Shown here piece after piece: positions 45,001 to 53,688 of a DNA stretch of 64,000 bases. This stretch comes from Entoloma clypeatum. Lineage: Eukaryota; Basidiomycota; Agaricomycetes; Agaricales; Entolomataceae. How positions within the stretch are numbered: position 1 is the stretch's first letter; every line of letters begins with the position of its first letter. Under the pieces are notes generated by a model that saw nothing but the letters and a program-made list of their open reading frames with translations, did not search any database and was not told where the DNA came from. The stretch covers positions 3,720,001-3,784,000 of the forward strand of contig OY751490.1 of assembly GCA_963565915.1 (NCBI GenBank), written 5' to 3'. A program made the translations under genes and the position numbers.

Positions 45001-45685
45001 TGGTTGTGGGAGGTGGTGTGGGGGTAACTGCTTCCAATATGGGGTCTCCAGGCTTCCAATTCTGATCCGATTTCTTGGGCGCATCCTTGTCTCGTACTTC
45101 CACCATGCGAACCCGATGTTTGCGACCATTAAGGTTAACCCTGAAATCCGAGTGTTTGGTTTGACATGTTGATGGGCATCGGTTGAATGTCACAGCGCCG
45201 GTCGTCCAATTGATTGTGGGGTTGTGGTGCACCAACCAGTCATGTCCCAAAAGCATGTCCGTTCTCCCAATGTCCAATACCATTGCTTCCATGGTTTCCT
45301 GGTGTGTTCCTAAGTCCAGCTTGACTTCGGCAAGTTTTTCTGCTTTCTGTTGTCGGTTCGGCGATCCATCCGCATTTAGGATTGATATGGGCTTTATTCC
45401 ACGTGTGGGAAGGTTCTGTTCACGTACTATTCTGGGATGGATACATGTGCGTTCACATCCGCTATCAACCTCGGGTCGAATGGCCTTTGGTCCTCGTCGT
45501 GTTTTGATCTGAGCTTGCAGCTTGATCTCTCGTCGTTTCGGAGGTTTATCTCCCTTGACAATCTTAGTTGACGCAACGGCTCGCTTTGCAGGGATAACAT
45601 AAGTTATATTGTCTGTAGTTGCACCAGGCAAGCGAGTTCGTTTAATGGATAAGGGTCGCGACTTAGCGTCGTTTAATCGGACCCT
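42068..45685 (-). CDS. pol: Pol-accessory fusion of element 3
   Basis: The predicted protein over 45631-42068 appears identical to that of element 1 (1187 codons): protease, RT (YMDD), RNase H and integrase with HHCC and D-D-E, then the same in-frame jump into the accessory ORF. Sharing the exact deletion junction at a different genomic site shows that the shortened form was copied after it arose. The frame opens at 45685, overlapping gag by 13 nt in -1. Confidence 0.88.
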   Translation of the reverse strand, partial: RVRLNDAKSRPLSIKRTRLPGATTDNITYVIPAKRAVASTKIVKGDKPPKRREIKLQAQIKTRRGPKAIRPEVDSGCERTCIHPRIVREQNLPTRGIKPISILNADGSPNRQQKAEKLAEVKLDLGTHQETMEAMVLDIGRTDMLLGHDWLVHHNPTINWTTGAVTFNRCPSTCQTKHSDFRVNLNGRKHRVRMVEVRDKDAPKKSDQNWKPGDPILEAVTPTPPPTTKRPSYVERFAHLFEKENFDKIPKEREWDHGIELTLDAPKELGGNTYPMTQKEQEELDEFIDEGLATGKIRPSKSPYASPCFFINKKDGSKRLVQDYRTVNKFTVKDKFPLPHINDLLDVLKDAVYFNKMDIMWGYNNVQIKKGDEWKAAFLTSRGLFEPLVMFFGLCNSPGTFSRMMASLFRDQIRRRICVIYMDDIVVIGKTKEELARNTEEILQILSDNDLFLKEKKCLWEVTKCPILGYVVGEGRVEMETEKVDTIRNWRVPTSKKEVQKFLGFANFYRRFIEGYSNIAKPLTTLTGNTAFTWGPAAQEAFEGLIRAITTAPVLALPKPDGQFRVETDASGYAIGAVLSQKQNDKWHPIAFLSRTMSAAEQNYEIYDKELLAVMEALKDWRHHLLEAKERFEILTDHKNLEYFRRPQDLNQRQRHWKMKLQGYDFELRHVPGKTNAKADILSRLPWYETELEPQDSDQMLKEGLFLKRLESEDVVQMEMFTEEQFFEGGETSDSIKIGNITTIENPWITRIKASNRMETEVAQGLKKNPHWYQQENGITYTGERVYVPPDPQLRQELMFEAHDAPVAGHPGQYRTHELLTRTYWWPTILHDVKKYVKGCDTCQHNKISRQRRHAPLHPNTAPSQPWEDIGIDVVGPIPESDGKNAILVITDRHSKMLHLIPTTVELSAEGLAKIYRDQIWKLHGIPKKIISDRGPQFAARFMEILCRMLGIKRNLSTAYHPQTDGQAERSHQETEVFLRNFVNHLQDDWAEWIAIAEFQYNDKEHQTTKYTPFYLNYGLHPWKGELVLEDTNPAAHDFLKKLKQAREEANAALSTSVTSSSPLQLFSPNTPFFLYLSNIISAMSNITAASTDASDINPTITTLIGEALSMRDQIHALETSVADILHRQMHIRLHTLSDLPTAPTAEEKLILKNYTNTLAVENRRLRLAVRGLEFATAVNDELIKDWGNRVDPAWADPNGNDGWE

Positions 45686-46542
45686 TCAGGAAAATCCTTC
45701 TCATCGGTCTCTATGGTGATGGTTTCATCGTCATCATCGGTATCTCCATCAGACACCTTCCTAATCTTTCCAGAGTTCTTCTTCGGCTTGCGGCAGTTGC
45801 GCGCGATATGTCCTTCTTGGTCGCAGTTGAAACACTTACGACCATCTTTCTTCTTTGGGGCTTTGCAGTCTTTGGCAAGGTGACCAAAGCGCTGACAGTT
45901 GTAGCAATGGGCTACTCCTGCTTTATCGATCTCCATGGCCTTGCCTTGACCGCCATAAGTGGTGCCCGATCCGGTGCGTGTGTCGCCACCCCCTCGGATG
46001 ACTAATGCATGTCCCTCCATCTGTCGTCCCTTGTTTCGGATCTCCTTTGTGTAATCAGTGTACGTCTTGCCATCGCTAGCCACTTGTTCAGAAATTCTGC
46101 GGTTGACGTTCTTTTCCAGGATGTATTTCCCAGTTTCTTCGCCAAGGTTTGACAGCTTCAAGAGCTCTTCAAATTCGTCCAAGAATTTGTCGATGGTGCA
46201 TTTCTCCTGTTTCAGGACTTCGAGTCTCGCCTTGGCCGCTGCCGACTTGTTGGCAATAGAGAATCGCGTAGCGATGTTGTCTGAGAACCCTAACCAGGTG
46301 ATGTTCTCGCCATCGGTGGCAAGGTCGTCTAACTTGTTGCTGGCCCAGTGTTTACCGGACCCTTCCATCATGCGGGATAACACCGCAAGAATCTTCTGAT
46401 CGTCGGACAGGCCCTTCTGGAACCTGATGTATAATTTGGTGGCTTTCCACCACTCGTCGAAGGTGTGTCTGTCTTTGAACATCCCAGGATCTTTGATGAT
46501 CTTGGATGTATCCATCGTTTGTACTGTCGGTGCTTCTGCCAT
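45673..46542 (-). CDS. gag: Gag of element 3 (289 aa)
   Basis: Same as Gag of element 1, with two CCHC knuckles, and one Ala-to-Thr change in TDY(A/T)KE. Starts two bases after the stop of the short upstream ORF. Confidence 0.9.
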   Translation of the reverse strand: MAEAPTVQTMDTSKIIKDPGMFKDRHTFDEWWKATKLYIRFQKGLSDDQKILAVLSRMMEGSGKHWASNKLDDLATDGENITWLGFSDNIATRFSIANKSAAAKARLEVLKQEKCTIDKFLDEFEELLKLSNLGEETGKYILEKNVNRRISEQVASDGKTYTDYTKEIRNKGRQMEGHALVIRGGGDTRTGSGTTYGGQGKAMEIDKAGVAHCYNCQRFGHLAKDCKAPKKKDGRKCFNCDQEGHIARNCRKPKKNSGKIRKVSDGDTDDDDETITIETDEKDFPEGSD

Positions 46543-46544
46543 GT

Positions 46545-47129
46545 CTAGAACCTGCGGAGTAGGAGAGGTGTCGGATTGTTGGGATGAAGATGGGGTTCGG
46601 GATACAGGTAGGGGTTGAAAATCAGTCCCTGTTCTAGGCGTCTGTTCGGTATCTGACTGCGCGGAGTTAAAAGCAAATTCGTCAGGGGACTCGTCGGCGG
46701 AATCGGTGGCAAAACGTTCGGGGTATTTCCTCTGTAGATCTCTAAGGAATCTCTGTTCCTGCGCGTCTGTTGGTCGCGAGAAGGGGTCAAGTCTCTCGTT
46801 TCGTGCCCAACGGTTGTACTCGGTTTGTTGTTCTTCAATGGTGAAGTGGGCGTAGATCTGCTGCTTCGAGTAGGACGTGATGATGTGGCTCTGGGACGTC
46901 TCGATGTGAGCATCCTAATCAATCTTCTGATAACGGTTGTCTGGACACCGATAAACTCTCTGATCTCTGTGATCCGACCTGTCTGAGGTCCTTCTTGAAC
47001 GCGAAAGCTTTCGAGTTTGTTCTGTCGGGCGTTGTAAAGCGCGATCTGGTGTTGCCGAGCAAGATGGATGCTCTCTGCTATCTCGCCGTGGGGGCGATGC
47101 TCGTCGTTGTCTAGTTCTTCGTCAAGCAC
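46545..47129 (-). CDS. Short ORF upstream of gag, element 3 (start codon lost)
   Basis: Homologous to the 25340-26026 ORF. The ATG used in element 1 is ACG here, and the first Met-type codon in frame is at 47129. The frame is open further 5'. It diverges from element 1 more than gag-pol does (for example Arg to Leu, Glu to Lys and Thr to Met changes), so this part does not belong to the near-identical tract. Confidence 0.45.
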   Translation of the reverse strand: MLDEELDNDEHRPHGEIAESIHLARQHQIALYNARQNKLESFRVQEGPQTGRITEIREFIGVQTTVIRRLIRMLTSRRPRATSSRPTRSSRSTPTSPLKNNKPSTTVGHETRDLTPSRDQQTRRNRDSLEIYRGNTPNVLPPIPPTSPLTNLLLTPRSQIPNRRLEQGLIFNPYLYPEPHLHPNNPTPLLLRRF

Positions 47130-47320
47130 CTGCTGTAGGATGCGACGGATCTCCGATTCGATGTACTGCTGGATAAGCGTAAAATCGATACTGTCTCGAG
47201 GACTTAGCTCCTCCTGTCGGGCTTCTGGCGTGCTGAATGGGTTACTGGTGAAGTCTTCAAAGAAGCGCGACGTCTTGACTCGTCTGGTAGTTGCTCTCTT
47301 CGCTCTGGGCGAACCTAACG

Positions 47321-47331
47321 AGATTTAGCAA
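47321..47331 (-). promoter_or_regulatory. Self-priming primer-binding site of element 3
   Basis: Minus strand TTGCTAAATCT, complementary to AGATTTAGCAA within the adjacent LTR, as in elements 1 and 2. Confidence 0.7.
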
Positions 47332-47333
47332 CT

Positions 47334-47703
47334 TGTTATGCGTAACAAACCGTTCCAAGGTTCGGGCAGAGTATGCAGGAAGATGGAAAGGCGAAGAGCA
47401 ATGTGATTGCTAAATCTAAGGAATGTAGCTATGGTACATGAGGTTCATATAGTACTGACTATGAGCGGTAGCGAATGAGTCAGTAACTGCGGAAGGCAGT
47501 GCGCATGAGTAAGGCGACTGCGGAAGGCTATGCACTAATGAGTAAGCTGACTGCGGAATGAGTCAGACAGCTGCGGAAAGCGAGTCAGCGCGGGAGCGAA
47601 GTATACTAAAGGGAATAAAGTATAATACGATATGTGTAAGCGGGGGCTGATGAGTAAAAGTGAAAAAGTAAGTGTATACGTCCGTAGTCGTTAGTCCGTA
47701 ACA
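47334..47703 (-). repeat. 5' LTR of element 3
   Basis: 370 bp, more different from the element 1 LTRs than is the 3' LTR of the same element. Followed by CATGT. Confidence 0.92.
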
Positions 47704-48042
47704 CATGTCAGCACAATGTAGGCTGATTCATGGCTTTCCAGCCAAGGAAGATCATTTGAAGGTGCTATAAGTATTTTCCGTACCATATGAAACATACTAC
47801 GAGCATTGGAACGGGCTCTAGCTGTCGACAATAGGGAATGTCGAGCATCGCCATCAAGCGCGAGATCAAGAACTGCGCCCGCGGGGCATGAATATGCTGA
47901 CAAACATCTAGAAACACAGAATTTGAACTAGACGAGGAGGGGGGGGGCATGTGTTCCAGATTAAAAATTCAGAAGAGGGTCCAGTTCAAAGTCCGATGAC
48001 AGGTGCGACCCATTTGGCAAGTGTGATCTCGGCTAACCTCGC
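47704..48042. other. Spacer right of element 3
   Basis: No gene supported. Contains a 10-G run at 47938-47947. Confidence 0.5.
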
Positions 48043-48262
48043 TTACAGCTAAATGCGAAATGATAGGCGGTTGGGAAAAAAACAGGACATAGGGCGGGAT
48101 TGGTTTTGGGACTCCGAAGGGTTACTTCCTTACGTTGCCTGCTCACTATTGCTGACAGCGCAATCCACCATTACCAATTTGGGCCATCGGGGACTTGAAT
48201 TCTAGCCCCGCCCTAGATATTGTTTTGTTTTCAACCGCCTATAATTTCGCATTTAGCTGTAA
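48043..48262. mobile_element. 220-bp MITE with ~56-bp terminal inverted repeats
   Basis: The left arm (48043-48098) begins TTACAGCTAAATGCGAAAT and ends AGGGCGGG. The right arm (48207-48262) is its inverted copy with a handful of mismatches. The ~108 bp between them encodes nothing. The long perfect-ended arms and small size are typical of a foldback or MITE element. A clear direct target duplication is not visible. Confidence 0.7.
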
Positions 48263-48595
48263 CTGGTTTAGAATCTATATCTAGGTTTCTAAACCTTACG
48301 GGAAGGCACCCATTGAATGTGGTCAAAATTATAATCCATCCTCACCAAAATGCTACAAACAAATGAAACTTTGAATATCTAAGGAGGTCCGTTACTTTCC
48401 GCTGATTTCAGATTTTTTGAACCAGCCTTCCCACCGATTAAGGGGTCCTGTCTTGATGCTGACGCAACAAAAAAGTTAACAAGTCATTTCGGACTCCGCC
48501 TGATTTAAGGTTTCTGTTGTCAACATTCCCAACCGCCATCATCCCTGCTCTCTACCTCCGCCCTTCCACTTTCGTGCCCTCCATCGTCAATTCTC
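48263..48595. other. Spacer between the MITE and the minisatellite
   Basis: No gene or RNA supported. A phrase (GGTTTAGAATC, TCTAGGTTTC) resembles 41341-41410, hinting at a shared older repeat. Confidence 0.4.
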
Positions 48596-49546
48596 GTGCT
48601 GTGGCGTCCTCGTCTGCCGAACGGCTTTCTCTCGTGCCTAACGGCCTTCACTCACGCCCAACGGCGTCCTTTCTTGCCTAACTGCGTCCTTTCTTGCCCA
48701 ACAGCTTTCTCGCGTGCCCAACGGCCTCCTCACGCACTCAACGACCACCTCTCATCCCAAACGGCTCCCCCATGCCTCCAAACGGCTCCCCCCGTGCCCT
48801 ACAAATGGCTCCCCCCCTCCCCCAGCCCTATGGCTCCCTCGCGTGCTCAACAACCGCCTCCCCAAACGGTCATCAATCGTCTCTCGCCCCAAACGGCTGC
48901 CTCTCGTCCCCTACGGCTTCCTCGCGCGCCCAACGGCTGCCTCTCGCACCCAACGGCCGTCTCCCGTTCCCAACGGCCATCTCTCGTCTCCAACGGCTCC
49001 CACTCATCCCCTGCGGTCTCCTCGCGTGCCCAACGGCCTCCTCTCACCCTCCAATGGCCGCCTCTCGTCTCCAACGGCTGCCTCCCTCCCCCAACGGCTG
49101 CCTGTCGTCCCCTACGGCTTCCTCGCGTGCCCAACGACCGTCTCTGGTCTCCCATGGCCGTCTCTCGCCTCCAACGGCTCCACACCGCCCCCAACGGCCT
49201 CCTCTTGCCTCCAATGGCTGCCTCTCGTCTCCAACGGCTGCCCCTCGTCCCCTACGGCTTCCCTGCGTGCCCAACGGCCGTCTCTCGCCCCCAACTGCCT
49301 CCTCTCAGCCTCAACGGCCGCCTCTCCTCCCCTACGGCCTCCCCGCGTGCCCAACGACTTCCTCACGCCCCCAAACGGCTCCCCGCGTGCCCTACGGCTG
49401 CCTCTTGTCCCCAACGGCTCCCTCGCCTGCCCAACGGCTCCCCCGCGTGCCCAACGGCACCGATCACGACCGCCTCTCGTCCCCTACGGCCTCCTCGCGT
49501 GCCCAACAACTGCCTCACGCCCCAAAACGGCTCCCCCTGTGCCCCC
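48596..49546 (+). repeat. Minisatellite of ~20-bp units, open in all three plus-strand frames
   Basis: About 45 imperfect copies of a 20-bp unit of the form AACGGCTGCCTCTCGTCCCC. Because 20 is not a multiple of 3, the array cycles through the frames with a 60-bp period and, having no stop triplets, gives three overlapping frames of 308-343 codons (48596-49627, 48694-49719, 48714-49640). All read PNG/PTA/SRAQRLP repeats. I regard the frames as by-products of the repeat, not genes. Confidence 0.8.
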
Positions 49547-50505
49547 CTATGGCACCGACCGAGGACGACGGCGACGAGGCCCCCACCACAACACCCCCTC
49601 TCGCTCGCAAACGCGAGGGGGGGGTAGTACAATTAAGTAATTATGATACTCACGGTAATACCTGTATTCGTAGTTGGTCGCATTTTGTAAGTATAATAAT
49701 CACAATACAATTTATTTAAAATTCATGTACCCTGTCATGCATGGCTGTATTGAAAGCAAGGAGTGGTCCATAGTGTTTGTAGTCCTTGTAGCTGCTCTCT
49801 ACCAAGAGGTCCAGAGAGCTATGGTATCTAAGCACATGGCTATGGAGAGCTACAGTACATAAGCACATGGCTACAGAGAGCTACGGAACACTACATAAAG
49901 GGGACTTGTGTACCTGGGTACTCGAGATACTGACCTCCCAATGGCTCCCATACTTCTATGGACCCATGTGAATTTTTCCTGATGAAGTCGAGGTTGCCGG
50001 AGTGGAATTGAAGTCTAAGATGGGTGACGGGTGGTTTGGAAAGAGTCAAACCGGTGGGGCACGGAGGGGAAGCTGAGTGTCTTGGAACACTTTCAACACC
50101 CCCTCCCCTCGTTCAATCATCTTCCTGAGGCTCCGCTTTGCATCTAAGCACCGCAGGGAAAGATGAAGTCTGGTGGGTCCTTACAAAAAATTTTTCTTGC
50201 GACGAATGGCAACCGTCGAGAATAAGTACATATAATTCAAGGACAAGCAACGACTGCATACATGTAGCGCACACTGGTACAAGTACAACAGAACAAGTAA
50301 CAAGTGGCTTGGGGAAAGCGATGCAAGACTCCTAAACAATATTTTGTGGCTGGTCGTGAGTGTGTACAACCAAGAGGTTGTCACTGTAGACTTACCAGTA
50401 TGACCAGCTTCCGGCTCTTCGTTCATTGGCGTTGTTTAAATACCGAAGGTACTCTTCTATAATTTCAGGTGCTGAGTCGGTAACTGGGACAGTAACTTAC
50501 CCTTA
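49547..50505. other. Spacer and non-coding part of the fourth array unit
   Basis: 49811-49890 has about three direct repeats of a ~31-bp phrase (GAGAGCTA...AAGCACATGGCTA). 50150-50505 is homologous to the non-coding 3' part of the B genes, with the donor GTAAGT right after the B4 stop. Confidence 0.5.
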
Positions 50506-50676
50506 TCAATTGCAACCGAATCTACCACATAGGCAACACCCGTCTAACTTTTTACCGCAGGGTTCACGACCTTTACGGCACCTGGCTTCAATTACTTCCA
50601 ACACAGGGGGGGGGGATGCAAAGGCGCTGGCAACGCATAGAGAGAATGAGAAGATCAGGATGCGGGAGAAGTGCAT
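50506..50676 (-). CDS. Secreted six-cysteine peptide B4 (56 aa)
   Basis: Intact ORF with signal peptide MHFSRILIFSFSLCVASAFA. Six cysteines follow as C-X6-C-X6-CC-X-C-X4-C in a basic context (several Lys/Arg). It lies ~27 kb from B3, separated by the transposon block and the minisatellite, and has no A gene beside it. The start context, signal peptide, cysteine order and upstream GGATGCTGGGGGCGG block match B1 and B3. Function unknown. Confidence 0.7.
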   Translation of the reverse strand: MHFSRILIFSFSLCVASAFASPPPVLEVIEARCRKGREPCGKKLDGCCLCGRFGCN

Positions 50677-52018
50677 AGTGAGAGGGTTTGTTGTTTGGAG
50701 GCGACGCAGAATTTCTGTGGCAGTTGATGAACCGCCCCCAGCATCCTTTTTGTATCCAATGACGATACCGGGTCGATTCGGATGCGGAAATAAGTAGCAT
50801 ACTGATGAGCCTTCCAACTCTCGGGGGCCGCTTGAGGCTTGACCCATTATACACGCGGCCCGATCAGGCGCCGAGTACAAAGAATACGTATGCAAAAACG
50901 ACTTGTATGCAGTACCTGAGCAAGAAGGCTGTGGATCTTTTGGTGGTATTGGGCGTGGTGGACACTTGATTTCCTAATGTGAGTCCTGGGATATTCGCGT
51001 GGATGAAATACTGCAAGATTCCTTACACGGCGCGTGAAAAACTGCTTTATTCGTCGTGGGACCACAGCGGGCCCGCGCTCGCCAGAGATTGAGACTTAGT
51101 GAACGAACGGCGTAGCTTAGGCGACGCGTCCGATATAAGTACACTCTTCTGAGAGCCATGACACCGGCAAGGACCACGTTGCCAGGATGAGAATGAAGAT
51201 CTGCCAGACAGCGGTCTGCGAACCAGGAATGGCGGTCCGAACGGCGGACATGACAACAGCGTCGACGGAACAATCCACAGGATCTCCAGGGCCTTGCGGG
51301 CAGGCGACAACCGCGTCACCCAAAAGATGAAGAAAGGGAGAGTTTCGAAAAATCACCCAACACGGACAAGAAGTAGAGGAGCGTCAGTGACGGAGTAGAA
51401 CGGTGTGGCCTCTAGTCACGGTCGAGAAGAGGACGAGCCGAAACTCGTCTCCGAAGCTCATATCCAGGCGATGGTCGAAAGAACCATAACGGTCGATATA
51501 CTTACAACAGCCCAAGAGAATGACGACCGTCGAAAAATGACATCAATGACACTAACGGTATGGCCGGCAGTGGCGGCAACACCTTACATACCTTCGTTTC
51601 CCAAGCTACATGCCACATGGTGGGCATATGCACGTCTTACAGCAGTTCCCCGCCTCCCCGAGCTGCCCCCGCACCCCCTCGTCGTCGAAACGGGACGCCG
51701 ATAAAGGCGAATGGACGAGTCCACGTTGTACCTTGTCCTGAAACTCGTGCCCCTCCATCCCAGTTCATCATCCGACGTCGACGTTTGATGGGCGTCGGAC
51801 GGACGTGGCGACCAACATCGCCACTGTGCAGGCGCCATTTGGCGGTTAAAACTGATGTACCATCCGTGGACAGTTGTGAGGAGTCAAGTGGCATCACCGA
51901 AGTAACTTGAAGGGGCGTCATCATATTGAATGTGTGCTATAAAATGAAGAACTCATGTTGAAGGTGGAGCATAACAGGGGGTTATGATTGAAGCTTCGAA
52001 CCAGACCCCTCACGTCAA
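50677..52018 (-). other. Array segment C4 and spacer
   Basis: 50840-51770 is homologous to C1 and C2, including the FLHLLGDAVVACPQGP frame near 51330-51290 and a GTATGT donor near 51596. No A-type gene follows. 51770-52018 shows nothing recognisable and includes the 3' flank of the OBAP-type gene. Confidence 0.45.
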
Positions 52019-52993
52019 TCATTTTATCAAAGTCGTTTCCTTCAATTCGAATTCCAACCCCTTATCAGTCCTTTCCCATTCATCGGCCCCCGGAGCCTTA
52101 TCATAAGGCGGCAGATACGAAGCTCGGTATTTCCTCTTCTCCTCAGTTGATACCCCGAGCTTCTCGTCCCTCTCCTTGACGACTTGAGGGTTCAGTTGCC
52201 CGCCGTTCGTGTATGACATCATCAAATCCGGGGGCCCGATGGGCAGATTGGGAGTGACATCGATGGCCCAAGTGTGGATCGTCTTGCCATAGGTCTTCTG
52301 CAGCTCAAGCATGGCTGGCTGTTCAATGCTATCGGTGACAAATCCTGGTATACGAATGTAAGATAGTCGAAAAGGACGGATTGACAGGTTCCTGACCTGG
52401 TACGCCACCCTTCACCTAGCATAAAACGGTTAATTCGATTTGGGAAGTAAAGAAACCCTCGTGCGCACCTTCATCTGTAAAATCCCGCTTTCAACCTATT
52501 TCTTGTCAGCCCCGCGTACGATCGACCTGATGGCTGCCACGTACCTCGTATCTATGGGAGTGCCAAAACATCTTTTCTTCGTTGGGCAAGCTTTGGAAAA
52601 GCTTGAGATCGGGTCCGTGAATTTTTTTAATTTACTTTTCCGATCCAGGTGAAGATTACCTTTTCAGAAACTATGTATTCAATTCCAATCAGTTTCGCGT
52701 TCGGCTCGTCCGAGTCGTAGATCACGCATTGGTGAAAGTCGGGTGAGAGGTGCGTGCAAAAATGATGGGCATGAATATGGCGAGTATGGTCATGTCTGCC
52801 ATCATCACATGAGGTCGGAAAAGTTGCGGCGGGAACGAGCGGAACGAACGTACGCATAAGTGTGAAACCCACAGAGATGCTGGTGAATCGAATTGATAGG
52901 CTTGAACGTCATCAACGCGGCACCAGCGGCGTCGTACGGGGCAGAATGGTACATAGGTTGCTTGGTTTCTTGGCTTATTGCGGGGCTTGTCAT
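52019..52993 (-). CDS. Oil-body-associated-protein type (DUF1264) protein, 234 aa, 6 exons
   Basis: Inferred exons: 52993-52854, 52795-52660, 52601-52545, 52495-52469, 52415-52397 and 52344-52019, with introns of 49-58 bp and all phases consistent. The protein carries the family marks in order: [25 protein letters not shown]...[30 protein letters not shown], then [13 protein letters not shown] and [20 protein letters not shown]1264 proteins were described on plant oil bodies and are common in fungi; their biochemical role is not settled. The many conserved His residues suggest metal binding (inference). Two exons are only 19 and 27 nt. It is divergent from the TPR-CHAT gene. Confidence 0.85.
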
Positions 52994-53688
52994 CGTGATA
53001 AGATGTGAAGGAGGTTGATGTGGTTTGGCATGTTCTTATACCGCCTGCAGTATCATTATGACGCAAATGGTGATGTTATAATGTGTCTTTGAATGAAGCA
53101 ACGTACGTCATTCCTATTCGACCTCCATTGACGACTACACCGAGCAGCGATCCATCATAATGCACCGACATTGACGCGGACAGGACTCGTTACAGGAGGA
53201 GATGACATGTTGAAAGCCGCTGCCTCCCAGTTGTCCCTTCCTGAATCAACGAGGCGCTGAGACAATCATTCATGAACAGACGATTGGATATTGCTTACAC
53301 GGTTCGGACGTGAAATCGCCTTCGGACTTTCTTTTGAACAAGCCAGACGAGGATGATACCTCAAGAATTGACTGGCGCATTCATGGTTGGCGACAGTCGA
53401 AATACGGCTAACAGCGATCACGAGGTTTTTGCCAGCACAACGTGACCTCCATCGATCTTCGTTCTAAACCACAACCCACAGAGCTGCGATACTTCCTTTC
53501 AAACCTCAACATGCAAATATCCAAAGCGAATAACACCGGAATCGTTCTTCAAAGGTATTTTGATTGTCAGCATCGGCACAAGGGCGATCTAACTTCGGCT
53601 GCAGCAACGAAACACAGGACAGAGACAAAACCGGCACAATCAAGGTGAATACTCAATTTGAGAGATTGCTAAATAGTTGACTCGCAAG
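52994..53688. other. Divergent intergenic region and unresolved 5' end of the TPR-CHAT gene
   Basis: Holds the promoters of both flanking genes. A frame at 53442-53645 (ELRYFLSNLNMQISKANNTG...) may be the first coding exon(s) of the TPR-CHAT gene, with a donor GTGAAT at 53645 and acceptor CGCAAG at 53688. Its frame does not join cleanly, so I left it out of the CDS. Confidence 0.4.

Larger units (their letters stand above)
41661..47703 (-). mobile_element. Ty3/gypsy element 3 (6,043 bp), inverted near-twin of element 1
   Basis: 370-bp LTRs at 41661-42030 and 47334-47703 differ at about a dozen positions. Target duplication CATGT at 41656-41660 and 47704-47708. Same length and same integrase-accessory fusion as element 1. 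Over gag-pol the two are almost identical, with one amino-acid change noticed in Gag (Ala to Thr). Confidence 0.93.

Noticed and set aside
48043..48262. PIF/Harbinger-type target duplication (TTA/TAA) for the MITE
   Set aside because: The flanking triplets are an inverted pair, not a direct repeat, so they belong to the arms and the superfamily stays open.
48596..49719. Three long Pro/Ser/Arg-rich proteins on the plus strand
   Set aside because: All three overlap in different frames and arise from one 20-bp repeat without stop triplets.
53442..53645. First exon of the TPR-CHAT gene
   Set aside because: Plausible position and donor site, but the ATG frame does not join the next exon in phase, so it was not included.
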